Origin: Methylacidiphilum caldifontis
GTDB lineage: Bacteria; Verrucomicrobiota; Verrucomicrobiia; Methylacidiphilales; CAMAQI01
Assembly (NCBI GenBank): GCA_945860255.1
Contig: CAMAQI010000175.1
Location: 1 to 5,144 of the forward strand
Length of the DNA: 5,144 nucleotides
Direction of reading: 5' to 3'
Position 1 is the stretch's first letter. Each line of letters starts with the position of its first letter. The translations under genes and the position numbers were made by a program. This document shows, one piece after another, positions 1-5,144 of the stretch. The notes below the pieces were generated by a model. That model did not search any database. It saw nothing but the letters and a program-made list of their open reading frames with translations, and was not told the DNA's origin.

Positions 1-108
1 TTGTTTGAATATCTTGAAGGCTACTATAATCGAACTCGGCTTCACAGTTCATTGGGATATTTATCTCCACTGAGCTTTGAACAAAAACAAACTGTAGGAA
101 CTAATTAA
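1..108 (+). CDS. IS3-family transposase (OrfB), C-terminal fragment
   Basis: Frame 1 is open from the window edge to a TAA at 106-108, giving 35 residues. They include YYNRTRLHSSLGYLSPLSFE, the hallmark C-terminal end of the IS3-family DDE integrase-like transposase (family consensus YYN-R-HSSLGY-P--F). The protein would cut and join DNA ends during transposition of its own element. The catalytic DDE residues lie upstream, outside the window, so whether the copy is intact cannot be judged. The stop lies about 40 bp before the proposed element end, as is usual in this family. The reading frame shows no damage in the visible part. Confidence 0.85.
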   Translation: MFEYLEGYYNRTRLHSSLGYLSPLSFEQKQTVGTN

Positions 109-124
109 AAACCTTCATGCCCCC

Positions 125-149
125 TGTCCGCAAAAGTGAGGAAAGCCCA
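125..149 (+). repeat. Probable terminal inverted repeat (IRR) of the IS3-family element
   Basis: This 25-base segment starts TGTCCGCAAAAG and ends GGAAAGCCCA. Read from the outside on the minus strand it begins TGGGCTTTCCTCAC and ends GCGGACA, matching the general form of IS3-family ends (5' TG, a pyrimidine/G-rich block, then a GGACA box). It lies 16 bp past the transposase stop. The partner repeat is outside the window, so this rests on form and position only. Confidence 0.55.
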
Positions 150-179
150 AAATGTATTTAAACCTTGGCGAATATTGAA

Positions 180-197
180 TTTAACCTGGCGGTTAAA
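180..197. other. Perfect 7-bp stem-loop between the IS end and the tandem repeat
   Basis: TTTAACC at 180-186 pairs perfectly with GGTTAAA at 191-197 around a TGGC loop. The stem is AT-rich, and neither strand has a T-run just after it, so it does not qualify as a canonical intrinsic terminator. It sits about 100 bp past the stop of the minus-strand gene and about 30 bp outside the IS end. It could help stop or stabilise the minus-strand transcript, or be chance. The rest of the 150-253 interval shows no gene or recognisable site. Confidence 0.3.
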
Positions 198-253
198 AAA
201 TATCTTTCTCTGCGTCGCCGCGGGAAACACTCTTCTGCGTTTGAAATTGATTA

Positions 254-301
254 AGCTATCCAGCGATTTAGCTATTTAGCTATTTAGCTATCCAGCGATT
301 A
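254..301. repeat. 8-bp tandem repeat, six units, overlapping a stop codon
   Basis: Six consecutive 8-bp units follow the pattern AGCTATTT with variants AGCTATCC, AGCGATTT and AGCGATTA. Units 3 and 4 are identical. Units 1-2 and 5-6 form a higher-order copy: the 15-mer AGCTATCCAGCGATT occurs at 254-268 and again at 286-300. A degenerate seventh unit (ATTGATTA) may lie at 246-253. The array contains repeated TAGCTA palindromes. Its last unit supplies the TAA stop (299-301 on the minus strand) of the neighbouring gene. The 8-bp period is not a multiple of three, so this is not a protein repeat. Likely origin is replication slippage; no function is evident. Confidence 0.8.
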
Positions 302-1429
302 AGCCTTCATCGACTCAGGATCAATCCCTTTCGATCGACACCAAGTTTGATAGACTGAGGGAGCAATCTCCGATGGTTTAATCTCACTCCGTCCTCCCCA
401 AAAGACATTCGTATAACTCACCGGGATTCCACACTTCACTAAATGATCATCAATCGCAGCTTTATGAGCCCGAACAAGCTCTTTATCGGTGCCATGCGCA
501 ACTGCCATGATGTTCACATGATTAAAATCAGGACCCCCTTCACGCCAATAGCAATGAGTGAGAATATGAAAGCGTCCGACCTCAAATCCCGCCTCTTGCT
601 CTCGCCCAGCGGGAACAGCCCAGTGAAAAAGGGCATTAAACTTCGTGACACGCTCTCCACTATTCGCCGGTTTCACGTGCTCTAAAAAAGTTGAAAAACG
701 TCCGACGACCTTTCTCGCATTCAGTCCCTCCGCCACTTGATAAAAAGTCTCCAAATCGACCCCTGCCTCTGCCGCCCGAGCCTCCCAAAGATTTTCACAA
801 ATCTCTTCCGGTTCAAACTCCCGTTTCAACGGAATTAATATCTGCCACTCTAAATCACTGAGGGTCGCCACCTGAACGGTATGCATCTTGGCCCGCTCCT
901 CAGTCTTGGCTCCAGGCTCCATTAATTTACGTCGAACATGGCCGACGCCCAAGGCAAAAATTCCTTTTGCAGGCATTAAACGATAATGAGTCGCTCCAGT
1001 CTGAGTCATGAGAAACTCGCAATGCCGATCCATCGAATACCCTTGCGGTACTTTTAAGGTCGTCCAAAGCTTATAGGCCGATCCCGCATTCTCCTGATCG
1101 GTTGAACGAACGACGATGTGACCAGAGAAAAGATCCTGACTCCAAAGATATTCAAAGGCAGAATCTAATTTTTCCGTCGGAACCTGCCATGCCACTAAAG
1201 CCCCCGGAGCAAGATCGGTCGCCATCATCGTCTGGCGAACACGCCGAATCACCCCCGCCCGAAGCATCGCCTGAATTCTCTCAATGACGATGGCTAACGG
1301 AACTTCAGAAAGACGACTGATCTGTTGAAGAGGGTCGCGCTGAAATCCTTGAATCTGATCTTCAGAGATACTGAGAATTTTAGAATTGATCGGATCGGTG
1401 TGACTAACGGGAATTTCGGCAAGCATCAT
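299..1429 (-). CDS. Two-lobed siroheme decarboxylase-like protein (AhbA/AhbB, NirDLGH family; Lrp/AsnC-like fold)
   Basis: The protein has 376 residues and two similar halves, each a winged-helix segment followed by an AsnC-like ferredoxin-fold segment. Half one spans about 14-165 (helix-turn-helix about 28-62, GVIRRVRQT at 59-67, YKLWTTL at 119-125). Half two spans about 188-345 (HTH about 190-242, GRFSTFLEH at 243-251, FNALFHWAVP at 264-273, THCYWRE at 291-297). These match the siroheme decarboxylase pattern (G-IRRFGA, N---W-VP, SHCY-R-, YNL---HG). Known members convert siroheme to didecarboxysiroheme for haem or haem d1 synthesis in the cytoplasm, usually as two separate subunits; here both are on one chain. 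Half two keeps the conserved His (H292). Half one has RSTDQENAG where the His-containing motif is expected. Automatic annotation could call this an Lrp/AsnC regulator; that is possible but less likely. The gene starts with two ATGs (1429, 1426) and has no Shine-Dalgarno. It lies 42 bp downstream of the CPGC gene, likely in one operon. Confidence 0.65.
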   Translation of the reverse strand: MMLAEIPVSHTDPINSKILSISEDQIQGFQRDPLQQISRLSEVPLAIVIERIQAMLRAGVIRRVRQTMMATDLAPGALVAWQVPTEKLDSAFEYLWSQDLFSGHIVVRSTDQENAGSAYKLWTTLKVPQGYSMDRHCEFLMTQTGATHYRLMPAKGIFALGVGHVRRKLMEPGAKTEERAKMHTVQVATLSDLEWQILIPLKREFEPEEICENLWEARAAEAGVDLETFYQVAEGLNARKVVGRFSTFLEHVKPANSGERVTKFNALFHWAVPAGREQEAGFEVGRFHILTHCYWREGGPDFNHVNIMAVAHGTDKELVRAHKAAIDDHLVKCGIPVSYTNVFWGGRSEIKPSEIAPSVYQTWCRSKGIDPESMKA

Positions 1430-1471
1430 TTCGCAAGTCTAAAACAAGGAGTGGAATCGGTAAATCAGATT

Positions 1472-1708
1472 CTATTCAGAAATATTGCGTTCTTTTTCCA
1501 ATTTTACTACCCAGAGTACAAAGGCGGAAATTAAAGAGAGGGGCATCGCCATCAAAAAAAGGACACTCCACGAAAATCCGGATTGAACATCGGCCATTTT
1601 ATTATCGACCGATTGCGTCGTCGCATCCCGACAGCCAGGGCAACCTAAAAGTGAGGCTCCTTGGGTCATCAAAAATACTGAGGTTAAATAGAAGAGACGC
1701 CGAATCAT
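1472..1708 (-). CDS. Small membrane-anchored or lipoprotein-like protein with a CPGC motif
   Basis: The protein has 78 residues. Residues 1-22 form a signal peptide (MIRR, then a hydrophobic stretch) ending in SLLG just before C23, which fits a loose lipobox, so C23 could be lipidated. C23 and C26 form CPGC, followed by RDA. Residues about 45-68 form a transmembrane helix (FSWSVLFLMAMP...), and a charged tail KLEKER follows. The likely topology is a short export-side loop carrying the Cys pair with an anchored C-terminus. From memory, small proteins with CPxC(R/K)DA and SxLFxMxxP occur in planctomycetes and relatives near cytochrome oxidase genes, but I cannot confirm this. The CxxC pair could bind metal or haem, or be redox active. 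The gene is upstream of the siroheme-decarboxylase-like gene on the same strand. The ATG at 1708 has no clear ribosome binding site. The gene is probably real; its function is unknown. Confidence 0.65.
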   Translation of the reverse strand: MIRRLFYLTSVFLMTQGASLLGCPGCRDATTQSVDNKMADVQSGFSWSVLFLMAMPLSLISAFVLWVVKLEKERNISE

Positions 1709-1801
1709 GATAAAAAGTTAAATCGATCCCCAAAAATATCAAACATTAATTCATTTCAAAGATCGACCTTGCCTTTTCCAATCTACCTCAGAATATCCAT
1801 T
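1709..1801. promoter_or_regulatory. Divergent intergenic region, probable promoters in both directions
   Basis: This 93-bp AT-rich segment separates the minus-strand pair from the plus-strand run, so both transcripts probably start here. On the minus strand, TTGATA (complement of 1737-1742) and TTGAAA (complement of 1754-1759) each match the -35 consensus at five of six positions, but no good -10 lies at the right distance. On the plus strand, TTGCCT at 1769 is followed about 17 bp later by a poor -10 (AATATC), which would give a nearly leaderless message for the ATG at 1802. No operator palindrome stands out. The region is called by position more than by motif. Confidence 0.35.
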
Positions 1802-2632
1802 ATGCTCCCGCTCGAAGATACCCATCTCGACCTCCTTGCTAAAGCGCAACGGGGCATGAAACTCTCCGACGAAACTCTTTTAGAGCGAGCCGCTCTCTCT
1901 TTAAATGATCTTCTCCATATTCGAAATGGCTCCTTAGACCCACTTCTTTTAGAAAAAATCACCTCAGTACTTCATCTTAACCTCCCGACCTTTACGGCGA
2001 TCGCTCACAAAACTTGGCTCCCAGAACCGATCGATCTCCCCCATTTTAAAACCTTCACCACCAATTTTGATGATATGACGGTAAACGCCTATCTCGTCTG
2101 GGATCCTCAAAGCAATGAGGCGATTGCTTTTGATACCGGCTCTGATGTGACGGAAATGCTTCTTTTTGCAACTCAAAATCAACTTCAAATTAAACGCATC
2201 TTGATCACTCATACTCACGGAGATCATATTTTTGATCTCGATCGTCTCATGGAAAAGACAAAAGCCCCCAGTTTTGTCGGAGACCTTGAACCTCACTTGA
2301 AGGGGTCAGAATTATTTTCTGCAGGAAAACGATTTCAAACACAATCCCTCACCATTGAAACTCGACTCACGTGGGGGCATTGCCAAGGGGGAATCACTTA
2401 TCTGATCCACGGCTTAAGACGTCCTCTCGCAATCGTTGGCGATGCTCTCTTTGCCGGAAGTATGGGGGGAGGGGGAGTCTCTTGGGAGGAGGCTCTTCGA
2501 ACGAATCGTGAGGAGATTCTCACTCTTCCCGATGAAACCATTCTCGCTCCCGGCCACGGCCCCTTGACGACCGTCGGAGAAACGAAACGACATAACCCTT
2601 TTTACTCTGATTCAATTCAGTATCAAAGCTAA
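1802..2632 (+). CDS. MBL-fold metallo-hydrolase with N-terminal helix-turn-helix domain
   Basis: The protein has 276 residues from the ATG at 1802. Residues about 6-70 look like an XRE-type helix-turn-helix (AKAQRGMKLSDETLLERA, then LSLNDLLHIRNGSLD). Residues about 85-265 form a glyoxalase II-like metallo-beta-lactamase domain with HTHGDH (H137, H139, D141, H142), then H193 in WGHCQGG, D214 in IVGDALF and H252 in APGHGP. This is a full set of ligands for a two-metal site. Family members hydrolyse thioesters such as S-lactoylglutathione or related substrates; the substrate here cannot be told. At the third ligand the usual TPGHSPGG reads TWGHCQGG, a mild departure. An in-frame TTG at 1769 would add 11 residues, but the conserved part does not need them and neither start has a ribosome binding site, so I chose the ATG. 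The gene is first of a tight plus-strand run, 9 bp before the permease gene. From memory, Verrucomicrobiota have the same HTH-MBL layout. Confidence 0.85.
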   Translation: MLPLEDTHLDLLAKAQRGMKLSDETLLERAALSLNDLLHIRNGSLDPLLLEKITSVLHLNLPTFTAIAHKTWLPEPIDLPHFKTFTTNFDDMTVNAYLVWDPQSNEAIAFDTGSDVTEMLLFATQNQLQIKRILITHTHGDHIFDLDRLMEKTKAPSFVGDLEPHLKGSELFSAGKRFQTQSLTIETRLTWGHCQGGITYLIHGLRRPLAIVGDALFAGSMGGGGVSWEEALRTNREEILTLPDETILAPGHGPLTTVGETKRHNPFYSDSIQYQS

Positions 2633-2641
2633 GCCCTTTTC

Positions 2642-3754
2642 ATGAAAATCATCTACCGCTACCTCTTTAAAGAACTCCTCATCGTCTCGCTCAGCACCAT
2701 CGGAGTGCTGACCTTTCTTCTCGTTCTCGTTAATGTCTTTAAAGATATTTTCTCCCTGATCCTGAACTCTGAGGTCTCGATTTTCCTCATTTTTAAACTA
2801 GTTTATCTCTTAATCCCTTGGACCCTTACTTACACCCTCCCTTGGGGATTATTAATAGCTGTTCTTCTCGTTTTTGGACGTTGGTCTCAAGATCGTGAAC
2901 TACTTGCTCTCAAGGCCAGTGGAATCGGACTCGCGCCGATTATCGCACCAGCTCTTGGCATGGCACTCGTATTTACGGGAATCAGCTTTTTCGTAAACTC
3001 TTACGTCGCCCCTCAATGCCGCCAATCCTTTAAATCAATCGCCTATGAGGTTCTCAGTAGTAATCCCCTTACCCTTTTTACTCCCGGACAGCCGATTGAT
3101 AAAATTCCCGGCTATCGACTCTTCATTCGTGAACGTTCAGGGACTCAACTCACCTCTGTTTTTCTCTGGCAAGTGGATTCGGTCGGAAAACCGATTCGGT
3201 CGATTCGCGCCGACTCAGGGGAGCTCTCGATTGACCCCATCCAATCAAAAATTGTACTGAAACTCTTTCATGTCCGACAAGAGGAACGGTTCGGTCAAGG
3301 AGCGAACGAACGAATTCAAGTCGGGGCTCGAGCCGAGGAAATGCCGATCTCGATTCCGATTGAAAACCCCTCCAATAAACAACAAGAGAAGCGGAGTCTT
3401 GGAATTTCGACTCTCTCTGATCTTGCGAATGAAATTTTTTACTCTGCGGCGATCGAAGAAAAATCTCGAATCTCCTCAATGCTGACTGAATTCCAGAAAA
3501 GAATCGCCTTCGGATTTTCCTGTTTGACCTTCACCCTTGTCGGAATCCCCCTAGCCATTCAAACGAGCCGTCGCGAAACCTCCGTCGGCGTAGCGATCAG
3601 CCTTGGAATTGTCATCGCCTACTACTTTATGATCGTTCTTGCGGAGGCCTTTAAAAAGAATGCGGCCGCCTATCCAGAGCTGATCGTTTGGGCCCCGAAT
3701 CTCATCTTTCAAGGAATCGGATTTTACCTGCTCTGGCGTGCTAATAAAAAATAA
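2642..3754 (+). CDS. LptF/LptG-family permease (YjgP/YjgQ), LPS export ABC transporter membrane subunit
   Basis: The protein has 370 residues, the usual length for this family. About three hydrophobic segments lie at 11-33, 48-78 and 98-120. A polar periplasmic region follows at about 121-285 (the beta-jellyroll domain in known members), then three more segments at about 288-307, 313-335 and 347-366. The cytoplasmic loop RWSQDRELLALKASGIG (80-96) fits the coupling region that contacts the LptB ATPase; E-LAL-ASG is typical of the family. The C-terminal GIPLAIQTSRRE is also typical. In LptB2FG the subunit extracts LPS from the inner membrane and passes it to LptC and LptA. Only one paralogue is present here, and from sequence alone I cannot say whether it is LptF or LptG. 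The other, with LptB, LptC and LptA, must be elsewhere. ATG start, no Shine-Dalgarno; spacing to the MBL gene suggests co-transcription. Confidence 0.92.
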   Translation: MKIIYRYLFKELLIVSLSTIGVLTFLLVLVNVFKDIFSLILNSEVSIFLIFKLVYLLIPWTLTYTLPWGLLIAVLLVFGRWSQDRELLALKASGIGLAPIIAPALGMALVFTGISFFVNSYVAPQCRQSFKSIAYEVLSSNPLTLFTPGQPIDKIPGYRLFIRERSGTQLTSVFLWQVDSVGKPIRSIRADSGELSIDPIQSKIVLKLFHVRQEERFGQGANERIQVGARAEEMPISIPIENPSNKQQEKRSLGISTLSDLANEIFYSAAIEEKSRISSMLTEFQKRIAFGFSCLTFTLVGIPLAIQTSRRETSVGVAISLGIVIAYYFMIVLAEAFKKNAAAYPELIVWAPNLIFQGIGFYLLWRANKK

Positions 3755-3781
3755 AGAGAGCCCATTTTCTCTCGAATCACA

Positions 3782-4309
3782 ATGAACTCCCCAACACCGA
3801 TGAAAACAGAGGAATATTTTGATATCGTCGACGAAAACGATCAGGTGATCGGACAAGAAACAAGGGCCACCGTCCACGCTCAAAACCTCCTTCATCGTGC
3901 GGTTCACATCCTCATTTTCAATTCGGAAGGAAAACTCCTTCTCCAAAAACGTTCCGCCTTGAAAGATCTCCATCCCCACCTTTGGGTCACCTCCTGCAGT
4001 GGCCATGTCGATGCAGGAGAAAGCTACGAAACCGCCTGCGCCCGAGAGATTCACGAAGAGCTCGGATTAAATCCCTCCCCCCCTCTGGAGCCTCTCTTTA
4101 AACTCACCCCTTGCGAGGAGAGCGGTTGGGAATTTGTTTGGATCTATCGGGGTCTTCATAATGGACCCTTTCAATTTCAAGAAGAGGAAATCTCAAAAGT
4201 TCGATTTTTTTCGATTTCTGAAATTAATGATTGGATTCAAAACAAACCGCAGGAACTCACCCCATCCTTTCATCTGATCTGGAAAAAATACAAAGAAAAA
4301 AGCCTTTAG
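3782..4309 (+). CDS. Nudix hydrolase, YfcD-like (related to type 1 isopentenyl diphosphate isomerase)
   Basis: The protein has 175 residues. A perfect Nudix box (GX5EX7REUXEEXGU) spans 74-96: G74, E80, R88, E89, E92, E93, G95, L96. These glutamates bind the divalent metal for hydrolysis of a nucleoside-diphosphate-linked or other diphosphate substrate. The N-terminal part (EYFDIVDENDQVIGQ at 10-24, LLHRAVHILIFNSEGKLLLQ at 36-55, LWVTSCSGHVDAGES at 67-81) is typical of the YfcD branch. This branch resembles Idi-type isomerase, but Idi has a CSHP motif where this protein reads CSGH, so true isomerase activity is unlikely. The substrate is unknown. The ATG at 3782 is used; an ATG six codons later is also possible, and neither has a ribosome binding site. 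It lies 27 bp after the permease gene, so is probably in the same transcript. A 5-bp hairpin in that gap (GAGAG/CTCTC, 3756-3773) is too weak to be a terminator. Confidence 0.88.
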   Translation: MNSPTPMKTEEYFDIVDENDQVIGQETRATVHAQNLLHRAVHILIFNSEGKLLLQKRSALKDLHPHLWVTSCSGHVDAGESYETACAREIHEELGLNPSPPLEPLFKLTPCEESGWEFVWIYRGLHNGPFQFQEEEISKVRFFSISEINDWIQNKPQELTPSFHLIWKKYKEKSL

Positions 4310-4454
4310 CCTAAAAAAGGGATGATGAACCGATCTCTTTCCAGTCTCTTATTGCTCCGCGCTTGAGGGGGTGACCCAATCTTTCCCCATTGCCGACCTT
4401 TTTTTTCCCTGCTTGTCTTCTCTGCTTTTTTACGGAATTCTTCTCTTTCCTGAA
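4310..4454 (+). other. Pyrimidine-rich intergenic segment before the ATP-grasp gene
   Basis: These 145 bp hold no convincing separate gene. The plus strand is strongly C+T-rich, with a run of eight T at 4399-4406. No stable GC-rich stem precedes that run, so I do not call a terminator. The frame of the downstream gene is open back to 4329, with a GTG at 4371, so part of this segment could be coding if the ATP-grasp gene starts earlier. A promoter for that gene may lie here, but I see no clear -35/-10 pair. Confidence 0.4.
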
Positions 4455-5144
4455 ATGAACTCATCTGCTCACCAACCTGAACTTTTTCGCCGACACGCTT
4501 TTCTTGCAGAAAATACCTCCCCTCAGGGTGTTGAATCGATTGTCAAACGTCTGAAACGTCTTTCAGAAAAACAACTTCGCTCCCGATTTGAGGCGACTGA
4601 AAATATTGTTCGAGGCTTAGGCATGAATGAGTCCTCGATCGCACCAGAATCCCCGGGGTCAAGAGGGGAACAGATGAGTTCCCTCGATCCTCTTCCGTTA
4701 ATGATCGATGCGGAGGAATGGGACTATTTACGTCGAGGAATCGCTCAACGAATGTTGAGTTTTCAAAAGTTTTTTGCCGATGTGTACGATCAACGAAAGA
4801 TCCTGCGAGAGGGATTTATTCCACTTCATTTCATTCTCGATAATTCGGAGTTTTATCGGGAATGTGTTCGGCTTTTTAAAAACAACCAATCAATTTTTCA
4901 ATGGGCCTCTTGCGATCTTGCAAAAGACCCTCAAGGGCGATGGTATGTGGTGAGAGATCATTTTTCAATTCCCCCCATGCTCAGTTTCGCACTCCAAAAT
5001 CGTCGCACTCAAAATCAGATCTTTCCTGAGCTCTTTGAGGATCGGCTTGTTCAATCGATTGGCTCTTTTCCATTAGAATTACTGGAAACGTTAAAATCTC
5101 TTGTCTCGAATCCGACGCAAGCTCAAATCGTCGTTCTCAGCAAT
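4455..5144 (+). CDS. Circularly permuted ATP-grasp family protein, N-terminal part (continues past the window)
   Basis: 230 codons are open to the window edge with no stop. The match to the circularly permuted ATP-grasp family (DUF404/DUF407-type) is clear from about residue 77: LDPLPLMIDAEEWDYL (77-92), GIAQRMLSFQKFFADVYDQ (95-113), KILREGFIP (115-123), then CDLAKDPQGRWYVVRDH (153-169), LSFALQNRR (176-184) and IFPELFEDRL (189-198). Family members are usually fused to or encoded beside an alpha-E domain and a transglutaminase-like peptidase, and are predicted ATP-dependent peptide or amide ligases; the reaction is not established. The usual VLEDN-RVPSG-SY-LENR is here VVRDHFSIPPMLSFALQNR, with E to R and N to H changes, which may matter for function. 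Residues 1-75 are poorly conserved and basic, probably helical. The start is uncertain: ATG 4455 is preferred, GTG 4371 is possible, and neither has a good Shine-Dalgarno. The ATP-binding C-terminal half is outside the window. Confidence 0.82.
   Translation, partial: MNSSAHQPELFRRHAFLAENTSPQGVESIVKRLKRLSEKQLRSRFEATENIVRGLGMNESSIAPESPGSRGEQMSSLDPLPLMIDAEEWDYLRRGIAQRMLSFQKFFADVYDQRKILREGFIPLHFILDNSEFYRECVRLFKNNQSIFQWASCDLAKDPQGRWYVVRDHFSIPPMLSFALQNRRTQNQIFPELFEDRLVQSIGSFPLELLETLKSLVSNPTQAQIVVLSN

Larger units (their letters stand above)
1..149 (+). mobile_element. Right end of an IS3-family insertion sequence (left part outside the window)
   Basis: The first 149 bases contain the 3' end of an IS3-type transposase gene, a short untranslated tail, and a sequence with the usual layout of an IS3-family right terminus (TGTCC followed about 20 bases later by GGAAAGCCCA). 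The element probably ends at the CA of position 149, as IS3-family ends are normally 5'-TG...CA-3'. The left terminus, the first reading frame and most of the transposase are not in the window, so I cannot verify the inverted-repeat partner or a target-site duplication. The bases directly outside the proposed end are AAA. The family call is firm; the exact boundary is inferred. Confidence 0.75.

Noticed and set aside
254..301. The 8-bp repeat array as a CRISPR
   Set aside because: Units are directly adjacent with no spacers and far shorter than CRISPR repeats, and no cas gene is present.
443..685. Plus-strand open frame of 80 codons opposite the siroheme-decarboxylase-like gene
   Set aside because: It is antisense to conserved second-lobe motifs of the minus-strand gene, with no domain or upstream signal.
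1769..1801. TTG start giving the MBL protein 11 more residues
   Set aside because: The added residues are not part of the HTH or MBL domains, TTG is a rarer start, and there is no ribosome binding site to favour it over the ATG at 1802.
1964..2296. Minus-strand open frame of 110 codons opposite the MBL gene
   Set aside because: It lies wholly within the MBL coding region on the opposite strand and shows no domain or start signal.
3176..3202. Direct repeat GATTCGGTCG (3176-3185 and 3193-3202) inside the permease gene
   Set aside because: It lies in coding sequence for the periplasmic domain and is explained by local codon choice; no sign of a separate element.
3756..3773. GAGAG/CTCTC hairpin between the permease and Nudix genes as a terminator or attenuator
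   Set aside because: The stem has only five pairs with an 8-base loop and is not followed by a T-run.
3551..4054. Minus-strand open frame of 167 codons opposite the permease and Nudix genes
   Set aside because: It lies antisense to two well-supported genes with clear family motifs and its translation shows no recognisable domain, so it is a shadow frame.
4399..4406. T8 run as an intrinsic terminator after the Nudix gene
   Set aside because: No stable GC-rich stem lies immediately before the T-run; the segment is pyrimidine-rich in general.

Overview
The window looks like a piece of bacterial chromosome from a Gram-negative organism. An LptF/LptG-type permease implies an outer membrane with LPS export. 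Several proteins (the HTH plus metallo-beta-lactamase fusion, the YfcD-like Nudix protein, the two-lobed siroheme-decarboxylase-like protein, and a small secreted protein starting its mature part with CPGC) resemble, from memory only, proteins of the PVC group, most of all Verrucomicrobiota. That placement is tentative. None of the chosen start codons has a convincing Shine-Dalgarno sequence. Base composition looks moderate and even across the window.

Layout. Positions 1-149 are the right end of an IS3-family insertion sequence: the last 35 codons of the transposase, then a terminal repeat. Positions 150-298 hold no gene but contain a small perfect hairpin and an 8-bp tandem repeat that runs into the stop codon of the next gene. 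On the minus strand, 1708 to 299, lie two genes: a small membrane or lipoprotein-like protein with CPGC, then a 376-residue protein with two winged-helix/AsnC-like lobes related to siroheme decarboxylase (AhbA/AhbB, NirD/L/G/H). A short intergenic region (1709-1801) separates these from a plus-strand run: an HTH-MBL hydrolase, an LptF/LptG-family permease 9 bp later, and a Nudix hydrolase 27 bp after that. After 145 bp comes a circularly permuted ATP-grasp protein that runs off the right edge.

How the genes may work together. The plus-strand trio is tightly spaced and probably co-transcribed, but the products (metal-dependent hydrolase, LPS transport permease, nucleotide/diphosphate hydrolase) do not form an obvious pathway. 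The minus-strand pair is more suggestive: a haem-pathway-like decarboxylase next to a secreted CxxC protein could point to haem or cytochrome biogenesis, which is inference. I see no CRISPR array, tRNA, rRNA, prophage or defence system. The window is mostly ordinary chromosome; its most unusual gene is the fused siroheme-decarboxylase-like protein.
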